The notes under the pieces are model-generated. The model had not been told where the DNA came from. It saw nothing but the letters and a program-made list of their open reading frames with translations, and ran no database searches. Position numbers and translations under genes: made by a program. Positions 27,919 through 37,980 of a stretch of DNA of 64,000 nucleotides are shown piece after piece (positions within the stretch are counted from its first letter, which is position 1; each line of letters starts with the position of its first letter). The stretch is from Aliivibrio sifiae (GTDB lineage Bacteria > Pseudomonadota > Gammaproteobacteria > Enterobacterales > Vibrionaceae), in NCBI RefSeq assembly GCF_002954715.1, contig NZ_MSCP01000001.1:792431-856430 (forward strand), in the 5' to 3' direction.

Positions 27919-28794
27919 TTATTTATTTTGAATAGCAATTGCAGGTGGGAAAATATCAGATTTTCTAAATTCTTGCATTACACGTAAGGTAATATCAGTT
28001 TCAAATAATTTTTCGAATTTAATATCAACAACATAGGCCTTACAAGTAAGTTGTATTGCTAAGTAATTGTCAGTAATACTTTGTTTAACTAAAACGACAA
28101 CAGGTTTAGGTAGATGGATATAACGACTTGATGATGCTGCTTCCTGAATGATGTCACGGGCCGTATTTATATCCTGATCCATGCCGATATAAAACGGAAT
28201 TACAACCTGCATATCTAAAGCGCCATAGTTTCCGCTCATTGCCACTTCATTTAAGAATTTGTTGTTTGGGATCGTAATGATATCGTCGTTAAGGGTTTGC
28301 ATACGAACAGAACGTAAACCAATAGCAATAATATCGCCATAGTGTCCTTCAAAAGTAACTCGGTCACCAACTTGGAAAGGGCGATCAATCATAATGGTTA
28401 AACCTGCAATGAAAGAAGCGGTAAGATCTTTAAGCGCAAAACCAACAGATACCGCTAGAGTACCGCCAATTAACGCCAATACTCTTTCATCTACACGGAA
28501 ACTGAGCATAAACACCGTCATACCCGTAGACATATAAATAAAGAATTGGAAAAAAGATTGTAGCTTTTGCATTAGCATTCGGCGTTGAGCAAATTGGCTA
28601 CTAATACCATCAACAATCGATTGGGTAAATCGAAGCAATAACCAAGCAATAAAGACAATGATGAACGAAAACGCCACACCGCTCCATCGGATCAAACTTG
28701 CGAATTGGTGGAGGTTATCAATTGATTGAGCATCTTCCGCTAATGCGGTATGTCCAAAGCTAAATGCAATAAAAAAGACAAATAATCGAAGCAT
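27919..28794 (-). CDS. MscS-family mechanosensitive channel
   Basis: 291 residues. A signal-like N-terminus is followed by three likely membrane helices, then the MscS pore and beta domain: GFALKDLTASFIAGLTIMIDRPFQVGDRVTFEGHYGDIIAIGLRSVRMQTLNDDIITIPNNKFLN. MscS channels release osmolytes when membrane tension rises. It starts one base after the stop of the large NTPase-like gene, so the two are almost certainly made together. Confidence 0.93.
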   Translation of the reverse strand: MLRLFVFFIAFSFGHTALAEDAQSIDNLHQFASLIRWSGVAFSFIIVFIAWLLLRFTQSIVDGISSQFAQRRMLMQKLQSFFQFFIYMSTGMTVFMLSFRVDERVLALIGGTLAVSVGFALKDLTASFIAGLTIMIDRPFQVGDRVTFEGHYGDIIAIGLRSVRMQTLNDDIITIPNNKFLNEVAMSGNYGALDMQVVIPFYIGMDQDINTARDIIQEAASSSRYIHLPKPVVVLVKQSITDNYLAIQLTCKAYVVDIKFEKLFETDITLRVMQEFRKSDIFPPAIAIQNK

Positions 28795-28795
28795 A

Positions 28796-31168
28796 TTATT
28801 TCACCAATAAATGTTGACGATGAAGAACATTAGTAATGTGACGGAACCAGTGATCTGAAATTCGGGCTTTGCTGTCATTCCATTCAATATAGCCACGGCT
28901 TTGGAAGTAACGCAGAGTACTGATTACTTCAGCCATACTTAAACGGCTGCATTCACTTACATCGGCAGGAGAAGCTATCTCTAATTGCACAATCGAGCGA
29001 AGTACAGCAAGCATAGGCTTTGGCATTGTTTCAAGATCATCAGAATGTGGCGCTTTAAATAAACGGACAAGAACTTCGTCAGAATCTTTATCACGATGAA
29101 GTGATAGTCTAAAAAAACGCAACGCAACGGTAGGGTTGCCATCAGAGTAATCCCATAAGATACGGTAGAAGCCGTTTTTAGCACGTTCTTCTTCTGTTAA
29201 GTTTTCTTCATCCCATTGTCTTGGTAACACTAAACCATCAAATGAAATAGAAGGATGTTGTCCTTCTGTCTCTGTTTTAGGCACTGTTGTAATACGAGAT
29301 TCAAGTAACTGACCTATCTGTTTTTCACCCCATTTAGGCATGAAGGTAACTAAATCAAATAACAAACGTTCACCACGAGCGCGGTCGATAAAGCGCCAAC
29401 TTGATTTTTCAATAGCTAGAACCACTCGGTGACTTTTACGAGCTCGTCGTAATAAATTCGTTAACTTCATTAAGTCTGATAAGCCATTAACCTTGGGTTT
29501 TACCAAACGTTGGGCATTATCAAATGCAATTAAATAACATTCATCGCTGCTTCTTAAATGTTGAAGAATATCCCTTTCTGTTGATTCGCCATTTAAATCT
29601 AATTGAGCTGCAAGTTCAGGAAGTAATGCTGAATAGCCATCGTATGGACAATTAATGTAAATAGGCTGAGCATTTTTTACTTTAGTTAAAATTCGATTAA
29701 GTAACGTGGTAGTGCCAACGCCTCTTTCTCCAGAAAGAACGCATACAGCAGGGCTTTCAGTTAATAAATAGCGAGATAGAGCCGTCATTTCTTCTTTAGC
29801 ATAAGCTTCGATTAAAGGGGAATCTTCTGCTCCTGGAGCGATATATTCAAACGCTGTGGCTCCTTTAATACGGACTAAATTAGACAATTCTCGTGAAACT
29901 TCGGTTTGTTTAGCAACCTCAATTCTAAATAAGTATGCTAAGGCGTGACTGAATGCCGCATATTGAGATAAAACACTAATAATACTGTGTTGAATCGCTC
30001 TCCAAGATAGCCAAAGAGCACCGCAACCAGTGGCTGCAATTGAGATTAGAAAAGTACGTTGATTACGCACAGCCCATTGAATGGATACTGGCAGCGGTTC
30101 AATGTGATAAATACGTTCAAAAACTGTCGCTTTCCATTGTTTCAGCGTGTAGACAGTGAGAAGAACAAAGAATAAATAAACTAAAGAGTTAATCCAAGCG
30201 TATATCGTACCTTCGCCAAGTGTTCTTGATGAAATTTGTAGAATAACACCAGCAACAATGGCTCCCCACACATAGTGACGTATTGTCGCTAATCGTAAAG
30301 CGGTGATGTCTTTCTTATTGTGCTTACTATTACGGTAAGTAAACTCAAGAATAAAGCTTACAGCAATAGAACCACCGAGTATCCACCAAGTGAATATTTC
30401 AAGAAAAATTAAGTGTTGCAAGCTTGGAAGGGTTGAAATAATACGTAATGTCACTGTAATTAAAAGTAACCAAGCAATCGCTTTGTGCGCACGAGTAAGG
30501 TACCAAATACTTCTAATAAACATATTTGGTTTGGTTGAACCTTCTAATCGTGATGTTTTAAAGTCATTAATTAAACGGGCAGAATTTCTCATCCACCAAC
30601 TGAAGATGAAAAATACACACAATACTTTAAATATAACACTGATAATTGGAACTGGAGATATCTGTAAATCATGTAATAAGCTTTTAAAACTACGAATTTG
30701 ATAGTGTAAATAATACTCAATATTTAGCTTCGTGATGGAAAGTTCTGAATAAAATTGCGTTACACCATATGGCCCAAAACCGGTAAGTTGTTCTCTGGTT
30801 GTTTGATCCGTTAACTTTAGAAGTTGTTGTTTACTTAAATTTAAAGAATTTAATGATTGATGATTATTTTCTACAACTAGCCAATGAGCTTCATTACTAT
30901 TACTTCGATAATTAACTAATGCATCTTTAAGACTGTCAGAGTGTTTTTTTTGTTCAATAATTGTCGAGGACAGCAAACGTTTTACTTGAGCGTAATCATT
31001 ATTAGAAAAAAAATGCTGTTCTGGAAGAGAATGAATATCCGTTTCAATTTTTTTGGCTTGTGGTGTAATTTCTATTGGCTGCTCGTCAGAAAGCCCCCAA
31101 CTGGCATAAGTCAATTGAGGTAAAGCGAACAGAACGATAAACAAAAGGTAATGAGAAAGTTTTTTCAT
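28796..31168 (-). CDS. membrane protein with AAA/STAND-like domain lacking the Walker A lysine
   Basis: About 790 residues from the ATG at 31168, which gives a clean signal peptide (MKKLSHYLLFIVLFALPQLTYAS); a TTG at 31234 is not supported. After a periplasmic segment of about 150 residues come five or six membrane helices (about 175-400), then a cytoplasmic P-loop domain. The P-loop is GERGVGTTT (480-488), with Thr486 in place of the Walker Lys. The Walker B equivalent is AFDNAQRL, with Asn551 where related proteins have Glu. A GNP motif and a C-terminal winged-helix-like segment follow. It probably senses rather than hydrolyses nucleotide and acts with the MscS channel. Function unknown. 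Confidence 0.72.
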   Translation of the reverse strand: MKKLSHYLLFIVLFALPQLTYASWGLSDEQPIEITPQAKKIETDIHSLPEQHFFSNNDYAQVKRLLSSTIIEQKKHSDSLKDALVNYRSNSNEAHWLVVENNHQSLNSLNLSKQQLLKLTDQTTREQLTGFGPYGVTQFYSELSITKLNIEYYLHYQIRSFKSLLHDLQISPVPIISVIFKVLCVFFIFSWWMRNSARLINDFKTSRLEGSTKPNMFIRSIWYLTRAHKAIAWLLLITVTLRIISTLPSLQHLIFLEIFTWWILGGSIAVSFILEFTYRNSKHNKKDITALRLATIRHYVWGAIVAGVILQISSRTLGEGTIYAWINSLVYLFFVLLTVYTLKQWKATVFERIYHIEPLPVSIQWAVRNQRTFLISIAATGCGALWLSWRAIQHSIISVLSQYAAFSHALAYLFRIEVAKQTEVSRELSNLVRIKGATAFEYIAPGAEDSPLIEAYAKEEMTALSRYLLTESPAVCVLSGERGVGTTTLLNRILTKVKNAQPIYINCPYDGYSALLPELAAQLDLNGESTERDILQHLRSSDECYLIAFDNAQRLVKPKVNGLSDLMKLTNLLRRARKSHRVVLAIEKSSWRFIDRARGERLLFDLVTFMPKWGEKQIGQLLESRITTVPKTETEGQHPSISFDGLVLPRQWDEENLTEEERAKNGFYRILWDYSDGNPTVALRFFRLSLHRDKDSDEVLVRLFKAPHSDDLETMPKPMLAVLRSIVQLEIASPADVSECSRLSMAEVISTLRYFQSRGYIEWNDSKARISDHWFRHITNVLHRQHLLVK

Positions 31169-31407
31169 ATAGACCAAGAAAATGAATAATATTAATAATA
31201 CCTTAGCTAAATTTGAAGAAAAAACCAGTAACAAAGGTAGGAATCGAGAACAAAAAAAAATCGTTGTCTTTTATTTTGACAAAATAGCCCTTTTTTATAA
31301 AAAATAGACAGATAAACCCTGTTTCCAAAAGGTATTAATTCTAATTTGAGGGGAAAATCATTAGAATAGAGAGATACAAACGTATTCCTTTTTTCGATGA
31401 TCTTAAT

Positions 31408-32433
31408 ATGTATTGGTTCCTATTTTTTGGTGGTGTAATTTGTTTAATTGTTGTGATTTTACATTTTCAATCTATCGAGAAGAAAAAAATAATGGCAGCT
31501 CAGCGGAGGAATCGTTCTCAGCATTCTTCTGTCTCTGTTACTTTTAATGATGAAGCAGATAAAAAAGATAAAATAGAGCGAGCAATGAGCGGCAATATCA
31601 CAGCTCAACTTGCTCTTGGGGCAGATCTTGAGTTAGTTGATCAGAATGGTGCTATAAAATGGTATCTCAAAGCCGCTGAACAAAATAGTCAGCAAGCTTT
31701 TTATGCTTTGGTTCGACTTTATGATGATAATTATGATGATCCAAATTCGAGTGAGAAGTCAAAATATTGGGCTGCGCGCTTGGGTGATTCAAAAGGCCTA
31801 CCTGAAGCATCACTTACCTTAGGAAAGCTTTACCTTGAAGGTATCGGTTGCGATAAAAATATAGAGTTGGGTACTCAAACCATCACAGACCTAGCGTTAA
31901 AAGAAGATCTTAGGGCGCAATTGTTTCTCGCGCAGTGGTATCAAAAATTGCAAGATGGGCATCCTGAAGGCTTTTATTGGATGCTAAAAGCGGCTTATCA
32001 AGATGATGCAAAAGCAATGGTTACCGTGAGTTCTTGTTATTATCATGGTATTGGAACGAAGAAAAATATCTATAAAGCTATTTACTGGTCGGAACGAGGA
32101 GGGGAGCTTAAAAGCCCTGAGTCTCAGTTACGCTCGGCACAATATAATCAAAAGATATCATCGTCTCATAATGCGGTTGCTTATATTTGGGCTTATCTTG
32201 CTGTTGCTAATGGTTATGAAGAGGCACACAGTTTAAAGAATGATCTTGAGGCGAGTTTACCTTTAGAAAACCTATTAACGATTCAAAATGTAGCTCGTAA
32301 ATTACATGGCTTAATGAATGAAAAGCCCGTAAAAAAACACTCTGTAATTCGTTTACTTAATAAGTTCTATGTTAGAGAGAACTATCTTCCTCCGGAAGAC
32401 ATCAATGATGAATGTGCGATGTATACGAATTAG
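31408..32433 (+). CDS. membrane-anchored Sel1-repeat protein
   Basis: 341 residues. One N-terminal membrane helix (about 3-19) precedes a basic, linker-like stretch, then at least five Sel1 repeats such as PEASLTLGKLYLEGIGCDKNIELG and AKAMVTVSSCYYHGIGTKKNIYKAIYWSERGG. The repeats should face the cytoplasm if the helix is a simple signal anchor. Divergent from the NTPase-like/MscS pair, so possibly related to it. No enzymatic motifs. Confidence 0.85.
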   Translation: MYWFLFFGGVICLIVVILHFQSIEKKKIMAAQRRNRSQHSSVSVTFNDEADKKDKIERAMSGNITAQLALGADLELVDQNGAIKWYLKAAEQNSQQAFYALVRLYDDNYDDPNSSEKSKYWAARLGDSKGLPEASLTLGKLYLEGIGCDKNIELGTQTITDLALKEDLRAQLFLAQWYQKLQDGHPEGFYWMLKAAYQDDAKAMVTVSSCYYHGIGTKKNIYKAIYWSERGGELKSPESQLRSAQYNQKISSSHNAVAYIWAYLAVANGYEEAHSLKNDLEASLPLENLLTIQNVARKLHGLMNEKPVKKHSVIRLLNKFYVRENYLPPEDINDECAMYTN

Positions 32434-32464
32434 AGTTACTATTCGAACATTAAAAATAGTAGTT

Positions 32465-32499
32465 AAAAAAATGCCAGTCTGTGAGGACTGGCATTTTTT
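32465..32499. terminator. bidirectional intrinsic terminator
   Basis: ATGCCAGTC, loop TGTGAG, GACTGGCAT, with A- and T-runs on both sides, between the Sel1 gene and yccA. Confidence 0.9.
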
Positions 32500-32521
32500 A
32501 TATTACCGAATTAATTATCGA

Positions 32522-33184
32522 TTAATCATCACGCATGATACCAAGAATACTTAGCAGGCTGATGAAAATGTTGTAGATAGAAACATACAGCGTAATCGTT
32601 GCTGAAATGTAGCTTGTTTCACCACCACGAATAATCGATTGTGTCGTTAATAGAATCGCACCTGTTGAGAACAGAATAAACATGCCGCTCATAGCAAGGT
32701 GTAATAAAGGCATTTGTAGGAAGATATTCGCTACCATACCAATAAGTAAAACAACAAAACCAGCCATTAACACGCCGTTAAGGAATGATAAATCACGTTT
32801 AGTTGTTAGTGCATAAGCAGATGCTGCCATGAAAGAAAGAGCAGTACCACCAAGAGCCGTTAAGATCACATCACCCATACCTGCACCAATGTACATGTTT
32901 AGGATTGGACCAATGGTGTAGCCTAAGAAACCTGTAAATAAGAAGGTAAATAGAAGACCCATGCTGTTGTTACGGTTCTTTTCTGTTAAAAAAAGTAAAC
33001 CGTAGAAACCAACTAGCATAATGATAATGCCTGGACGAGGTAGGTTAAGTGCCATTGATACGCCAGCAACCAATGCTGACCATAGTAATGTCATAGACAG
33101 TAAGAAATAAGTATTACGTAATACTTTATTTGTTTGTAGAGCCGACTCTTGTGTGCGAGTTTGGCCGAACATTTGATTATTCAT
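32522..33184 (-). CDS. yccA: Bax inhibitor-1/YccA family membrane protein
   Basis: 220 residues from the ATG at 33184, preceded by AAGGGG; a longer frame to 33211 lacks this ribosome site. Seven membrane helices. It matches what I recall of E. coli YccA closely (KVLRNTYFLLS, TGFLGYxxGPILN, GMGDVIxxALGGTAL, LIGMVANIFLQ). YccA is an inner-membrane substrate and modulator of the FtsH protease. Monocistronic, with terminators on both sides. Confidence 0.93.
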   Translation of the reverse strand: MNNQMFGQTRTQESALQTNKVLRNTYFLLSMTLLWSALVAGVSMALNLPRPGIIIMLVGFYGLLFLTEKNRNNSMGLLFTFLFTGFLGYTIGPILNMYIGAGMGDVILTALGGTALSFMAASAYALTTKRDLSFLNGVLMAGFVVLLIGMVANIFLQMPLLHLAMSGMFILFSTGAILLTTQSIIRGGETSYISATITLYVSIYNIFISLLSILGIMRDD

Positions 33185-33350
33185 CGTATTCCCCTTGGAA
33201 TGGACAGACATAAATATATAGACAGTTATGGTGCCTATAGTTCAAAAAATCAAGTAAGTTCTGTTTTTTGAATTGAATAAATTGAGCTAGAAACCATTTT
33301 ACATCAGTGCATTAACTTAGCTGATGAAGTTTGTAAGTATCTGTAACAAT

Positions 33351-33372
33351 AAAAAGCGATCCTAAGATCGCT
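33351..33372 (-). terminator. terminator of the aap operon
   Basis: Minus-strand hairpin AGCGATC, loop TTAG, GATCGCT followed by TTTTATTG, about 50 bases past the aapP stop. Confidence 0.85.
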
Positions 33373-33422
33373 GTTTATGTGGTTTGCTGTAATTTAAATA
33401 ATCGTTAACTTATCATTTAGGA

Positions 33423-34172
33423 CTAATGATGAAGGATCTGACTTAAAAACAACTGAGTACGATCAGATTGTGGATTTTCAAAGAAATCTACAGGATTGTT
33501 TTCTTCTATGATTTCACCTGCATCCATGAAGATCACTCGATCAGCAACTTCTTTCGCAAACCCCATTTCATGAGTTACACAAAGCATGGTCATGCCTTCA
33601 TCGGCCAGTTCAACCATGACATCGAGTACTTCTCGTACCATTTCAGGGTCAAGTGCAGAGGTCGGTTCGTCAAATAACATTACTTGTGGGTTCATACAAA
33701 GAGAACGAGCAATCGCTACACGTTGTTGTTGTCCACCAGACAGTTGTCCTGGGTATTTATCGGCCTGATCTGGGATTTTTACACGCTCAAGGAATGTCAT
33801 CGCTAGTGCATCAGCTTCTGATTTTGGCATTTTCTTTACCCAAATAGGCGCAAGGGTACAATTTTCTAAAACGGTCAAATGAGGGAATAGGTTAAAGTGC
33901 TGGAAACACATTCCGACTTCTCTACGTACTGCTTCTATGTTTTTTAAATCTTCAGTCAACTCTGTACCAGAGACGAAAATGTGGCCTTTTTGGTGTTCTT
34001 CTAAACGGTTAATGCAACGGATCATGGTTGATTTACCTGACCCTGATGGGCCACAGATAACTATTTTTTCACCTTTTTTAACTTGTAAGTTAATGTTTTT
34101 AAGTACATGAAATTGACCATACCATTTGTTCATGTTTTCTAATTGGATCATATAATCTTGTTGAATCGTCAT
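33423..34172 (-). CDS. aapP: general L-amino-acid ABC transporter, ATP-binding protein
   Basis: 249 residues. Complete NBD: Walker [10 protein letters not shown], signature LSGGQQQR, Walker [13 protein letters not shown] and H-loop CVTHE. The [17 protein letters not shown] and FENPQSDRT stretches are typical of polar amino-acid importers (GlnQ/AapP). It powers the AapQM permease and is last in the operon. Ribosome site AAGGATG. Confidence 0.95.
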   Translation of the reverse strand: MTIQQDYMIQLENMNKWYGQFHVLKNINLQVKKGEKIVICGPSGSGKSTMIRCINRLEEHQKGHIFVSGTELTEDLKNIEAVRREVGMCFQHFNLFPHLTVLENCTLAPIWVKKMPKSEADALAMTFLERVKIPDQADKYPGQLSGGQQQRVAIARSLCMNPQVMLFDEPTSALDPEMVREVLDVMVELADEGMTMLCVTHEMGFAKEVADRVIFMDAGEIIEENNPVDFFENPQSDRTQLFLSQILHH

Positions 34173-34196
34173 AACTACATCCTTGAATTCTGTTAA

Positions 34197-35294
34197 TTAT
34201 CGCTTGTGGCCTGTATGAAGTTTGTTTTCTAAATAGATGGAGTATCTCGACATCGAGAAACAGAACACCCAGAAAACCAAAGCGACAAAGACATAACTTT
34301 CCGTTGAAAACCCTAGCCATTCAGGGTCAGTATTAGCTGCTTGACCAATACCTAATACATCAAACATACCGATAATAAGGACAAGGCTAGTGTCTTTAAA
34401 TAAGCCAATAAAAGTATTAACGATGGATGGAATGGTAATTTTTAATGCTTGAGGAAGAATAATTAAACGCATTTTCTTCCAGTAACCTAATCCTAGCGCA
34501 TCAGCGGCTTCGTATTGACCTTTTGGTATCGCTTGTAAGCCACCTCTAACCACCTCTGCCATATATGCCGCACTGAATAACACCACACCAATGAGGGCTC
34601 TAAAGAGTTTATCCAGCTCCATTCCTTCTGATAAAAATAGTGGCAACATTACCGAAGCCATGAAGAGAACGGTAATAAGAGGAACACCACGCCAAATCTC
34701 AATGTAGACGGTACACATGCTACGAATGATTGGCATTTCAGAGCGACGCCCTAGTGCAAGCGCGACTCCAATCGGCAATGAAACAACAATACCGACAATG
34801 GCAATAACCAACGTAATTAATAACCCACCCCAAAGGTGAGTATCCACAACGGGTAGACCAAATACGCCGCCATACAATAAAAAGGCTGCAAAGAATGGGA
34901 AAATATTTACAAATACTAACCAAATAGCCACTTTTTTAGGGGTATGCTCGTAGGCAAGCAAAGCAACAAAGATTGCCAAGAAACCATAGAACAGCTGAGG
35001 ACGCCAAAGTTCTTCGGTTGGGTAAAATCCATACATGAATTGATCCCAACGCACATTAATCATTACCCAGCAAGCTCCTTCACTTGTACAAGCATCTCGT
35101 GTTGTTCCTACCCAATCAGCATTAATTAGTGACCAACTAATTGCATTCCACAATCCACTAAAGGCTAAATAAGCAATGATTAGTGTAAGAATGGAATTAG
35201 TTACGCCATTGAATAAATGTTTTTTGAGCCAAGTTACCGCGCCTACAGTGTTTGCTGGAGGCGGAAGATCTGGCTGAAATTGATGTATGCTCAT
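34197..35294 (-). CDS. aapM: general L-amino-acid ABC transporter permease
   Basis: 365 residues. N-terminal hydrophobic segments precede the conserved inner-membrane permease domain with the EAA-type loop (QYEAADALGLGYWKKMRLIILPQALKITIPSIVNTFIG). The periplasmic loop between early helices is long, as in AapM/BztC. It pairs with AapQ and starts two bases after the aapQ stop. Confidence 0.93.
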   Translation of the reverse strand: MSIHQFQPDLPPPANTVGAVTWLKKHLFNGVTNSILTLIIAYLAFSGLWNAISWSLINADWVGTTRDACTSEGACWVMINVRWDQFMYGFYPTEELWRPQLFYGFLAIFVALLAYEHTPKKVAIWLVFVNIFPFFAAFLLYGGVFGLPVVDTHLWGGLLITLVIAIVGIVVSLPIGVALALGRRSEMPIIRSMCTVYIEIWRGVPLITVLFMASVMLPLFLSEGMELDKLFRALIGVVLFSAAYMAEVVRGGLQAIPKGQYEAADALGLGYWKKMRLIILPQALKITIPSIVNTFIGLFKDTSLVLIIGMFDVLGIGQAANTDPEWLGFSTESYVFVALVFWVFCFSMSRYSIYLENKLHTGHKR

Positions 35295-35296
35295 AG

Positions 35297-36463
35297 TTAC
35301 CTCTCAACCAATGCGACTTTGTTGTTATAGATATTCATTAAGAATGACGTTAATAGACTTAGCGTTAAATAAACTGCCATTGTCATTGTAATGATTTCGA
35401 TAGCCTGTCCTGTTTGGTTAAGCGTTGTTCCCGCAAAAACAGAGACAAGATCGGGGTAACCAATGGCCATCGCTAATGAAGAGTTTTTTGTTAAGTTTAA
35501 ATATTGGCTTGTTAGAGGGGGAATAATGATGCGCATTGCTTGTGGTATAACAACAAGCTTTAAGGTTTTATTTCGAGGTAATCCTAAGGCCATTGCCGCC
35601 TCTGTTTGACCATGACTAACCGCATTAATACCGGAACGAACAATTTCAGCAATGAACGATGCAGTATAAACACTTAATGCCACAACTAATGCGGCTAGCT
35701 CTGGAATAATGCTTATCCCACCTCGAAAGTTAAATCCTTTTAATTCCGGATACTCAATTGAAATAGGCATACCTGAAATAAAGTAGGCTAACATTGGCAA
35801 ACCAACTAGCAGTAGTATTGAATAGCGTAATACAGGGGTTTGTTGGCCTGTTAGTGTTTGCTTGTTGTGTGCCCAACGAGATAGAAAAATAGTAAACACA
35901 ATAGCAAGAATAACCGCCATTCCAATCAGATTAGATCCCTGTTCAAAAATCGGACTGGGAAAGAATAATCCTCTAACATTTAAGAATACACTGTCACCTA
36001 AACTTAGGCTTTGTCGAGGAGAGGGAAGGGCTTGTAAAACTGCGAAATACCAAAAGAAAATTTGCAATAAAAGAGGAATGTTTCGGAACGTTTCAATATA
36101 TACCGCCGCACATCGGCTAACTAACCAGTTACTGGATAAGCGAGCAATACCGACAGTAAATCCAAGTAGGGTGGCAAATAAAATCCCTAATACAGAGACT
36201 AATGCCGTATTTAAAAGACCAACAACGAACGTGCGTCCATAAGTATGTGTTTCATCATACTCCACTAAAGATAAACCGATACCAAAGCCAGCTTCTTGAT
36301 CTAAAAAAGCAAGGCCTGTTGCAATACCGCGAGATTCTAAATTGGATAATGCATTGTTAACTATGGAGTAAAAGAAAAAGACAAGTGCAGCAACTGCAAT
36401 CACTTGAAATAAAATGGCACGAAATGTTGGATTATAAAAGAGGTTTTTATTTTTAGATGACAT
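35297..36463 (-). CDS. aapQ: general L-amino-acid ABC transporter permease
   Basis: 388 residues, membrane permease of the AapQ/BztB type. The EAA loop is GQTEAAMALGLPRNKTLKLVVIPQAMRIIIPPLTSQYLN, and the SRCAAVYIETFRNIPLLLQIFFWYF segment is a family hallmark. With AapM it should form the heterodimeric channel. It follows aapJ after a hairpin, so membrane components can be made at lower level than the binding protein. Confidence 0.93.
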   Translation of the reverse strand: MSSKNKNLFYNPTFRAILFQVIAVAALVFFFYSIVNNALSNLESRGIATGLAFLDQEAGFGIGLSLVEYDETHTYGRTFVVGLLNTALVSVLGILFATLLGFTVGIARLSSNWLVSRCAAVYIETFRNIPLLLQIFFWYFAVLQALPSPRQSLSLGDSVFLNVRGLFFPSPIFEQGSNLIGMAVILAIVFTIFLSRWAHNKQTLTGQQTPVLRYSILLLVGLPMLAYFISGMPISIEYPELKGFNFRGGISIIPELAALVVALSVYTASFIAEIVRSGINAVSHGQTEAAMALGLPRNKTLKLVVIPQAMRIIIPPLTSQYLNLTKNSSLAMAIGYPDLVSVFAGTTLNQTGQAIEIITMTMAVYLTLSLLTSFLMNIYNNKVALVER

Positions 36464-36490
36464 ACAACTACAACCTTAAATCCATTTATA

Positions 36491-36516
36491 AAAGGGGTGA
36501 AAACTCACCCCATAAA
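36491..36516 (-). terminator. attenuating hairpin between aapJ and aapQ
   Basis: Minus-strand hairpin GGGGTGA, loop GTTT, TCACCCC, then TTTTAT. Such partial terminators commonly separate an abundant binding-protein gene from its permease genes. Confidence 0.75.
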
Positions 36517-36562
36517 ATTGTATTAGTTTCTATTTATTATTTGGCTCTATTGACCGTTAGAA

Positions 36563-37591
36563 TTAACGAATAGGTGCAGCGTACATGAAGCCGCCTGCGT
36601 TCCAAAGTGCATTCACACCACGAGAAATTTGCAGTGGTGAGCCTTTACCTACGGTACGCTCAAAGCTTTCGCCATAGTTACCTACTTGTTTTACTACTTG
36701 ATAGCCCCAGTCATCACGAATACCTAGGCCTTTGCCTTTTGGTCCATCAACACCAAGAATACGTTTGATATTTGGATCTTTAGATTTCAGCATTTGGTCT
36801 GCATTCTGCGAATTAATACCGTATTCTTCAGCATTAATCATGGCATTTAGCACCCATTTATTGATATTAAACCATTGGTCATCACCTTGGCGCACTACTG
36901 GTCCCAATGGTTCTTTTGAAATGATTTCTGGTAGAACTTGCGCTGTTTTAGGATCTTTAAGGTTTAAACGAAGTGCATAAAGACCAGATTGGTCAGTAGT
37001 AAGCGCATCACATCGACCCGCATCAAATCCTTTAGAGGTTTGTGCTGCAGTATCAAATACGACAGGTTTATATTCCATATCATTATTACGGAAGTAATCA
37101 GCAAGGTTCAATTCAGTGGTTGTTCCTGATTGAACACAAACAGACGCACCATCGAGTTCTTTAGCGCTAGTTAAGCCAAGCTCTTTTTTGACCATAAAAC
37201 CTTGACCATCGTAGTAATTTACACCAACAAAGTTTAGGCCAAGAGAGGTATCACGGTGCAGTGTCCACGTTGTATTACGTGATAGCACATCAATCTCACC
37301 TGATTGAAGTGCAGTAAAGCGCTCTTTCGCCGTTAGAGGAACGTATTTAACTTTAGATTTATCACCTAACACAGCAGCAGCAACGGCTTGACAGAATTCA
37401 ACATCAATCCCTTCCCATTCACCTTTTGAGTTAGGGTTTGAAAATCCTGGAAGGCCAGTACTCACCCCACATTGAACATATCCATTCTTCATTACTTTAT
37501 CTAGCGTACCTTCTGCAGCTGTTGCTTGTGTAGACATAAGCAGTGCTGAGGCGGTAAGAGCAGCGTAAAGAGTGTTTGTTTTAAATTTCAT
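36563..37591 (-). CDS. aapJ: general L-amino-acid ABC transporter, periplasmic binding protein
   Basis: 342 residues with a signal peptide (ends near TQATAAEG). Typical family-3 solute-binding sequence: VQCGVSTGLPGFSNPNSKGEWEGIDVEFCQAVAAAVLGD, and RVLxxDQSGLYALR-like residues around 160-190. AapJ binds a wide range of L-amino acids. First gene of aapJQMP. Ribosome site AAGGAAG. Confidence 0.95.
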   Translation of the reverse strand: MKFKTNTLYAALTASALLMSTQATAAEGTLDKVMKNGYVQCGVSTGLPGFSNPNSKGEWEGIDVEFCQAVAAAVLGDKSKVKYVPLTAKERFTALQSGEIDVLSRNTTWTLHRDTSLGLNFVGVNYYDGQGFMVKKELGLTSAKELDGASVCVQSGTTTELNLADYFRNNDMEYKPVVFDTAAQTSKGFDAGRCDALTTDQSGLYALRLNLKDPKTAQVLPEIISKEPLGPVVRQGDDQWFNINKWVLNAMINAEEYGINSQNADQMLKSKDPNIKRILGVDGPKGKGLGIRDDWGYQVVKQVGNYGESFERTVGKGSPLQISRGVNALWNAGGFMYAAPIR

Positions 37592-37980
37592 CTGTGTTCT
37601 TCCTTATAATCCATTATTGAACTGGCGTATCACAATCTAGTGTGTTGCGTTAGCCATTAGGTGGCACTTAATTGCTACTTTTATAAGCAGCTGTATTTAA
37701 ACGATATACAATAGTTAATGATTTGTGAAATTAACTAACAAATAAAATATAGGTAAATCGATCTGCCTTATCCAGTAAATTTAGTGATAAATACTGCTTT
37801 ATTTATAAAAAATAGTTCTACAGATCTGGTCTGATGTTCTTTGTTGTTAAATAATTGTTAATTAATATATTTTGTGAATATGTTAAGTCGCAATTTATCT
37901 TTGGGCGCGACAACCTCTACCTTAATGAGTCGAAGCAAGGTATATTATTGATATTAAATAAAAGACTCAGTGAGGATGTA
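37592..37980. other. control region between aapJ and the CysG-like gene
   Basis: About 390 AT-rich bases holding two divergent promoters. A longer frame of the CysG-like gene runs into it but lacks a ribosome site. A sigma-54-like sequence near 37662 has the wrong spacing. No regulator site was recognised. Confidence 0.45.

Noticed and set aside
37662..37676. Sigma-54-like promoter, GGCAC ... TGC
   Set aside because: Only 9 bases between GG and GC instead of 10, and it is about 300 bases from the plus-strand gene it would serve.
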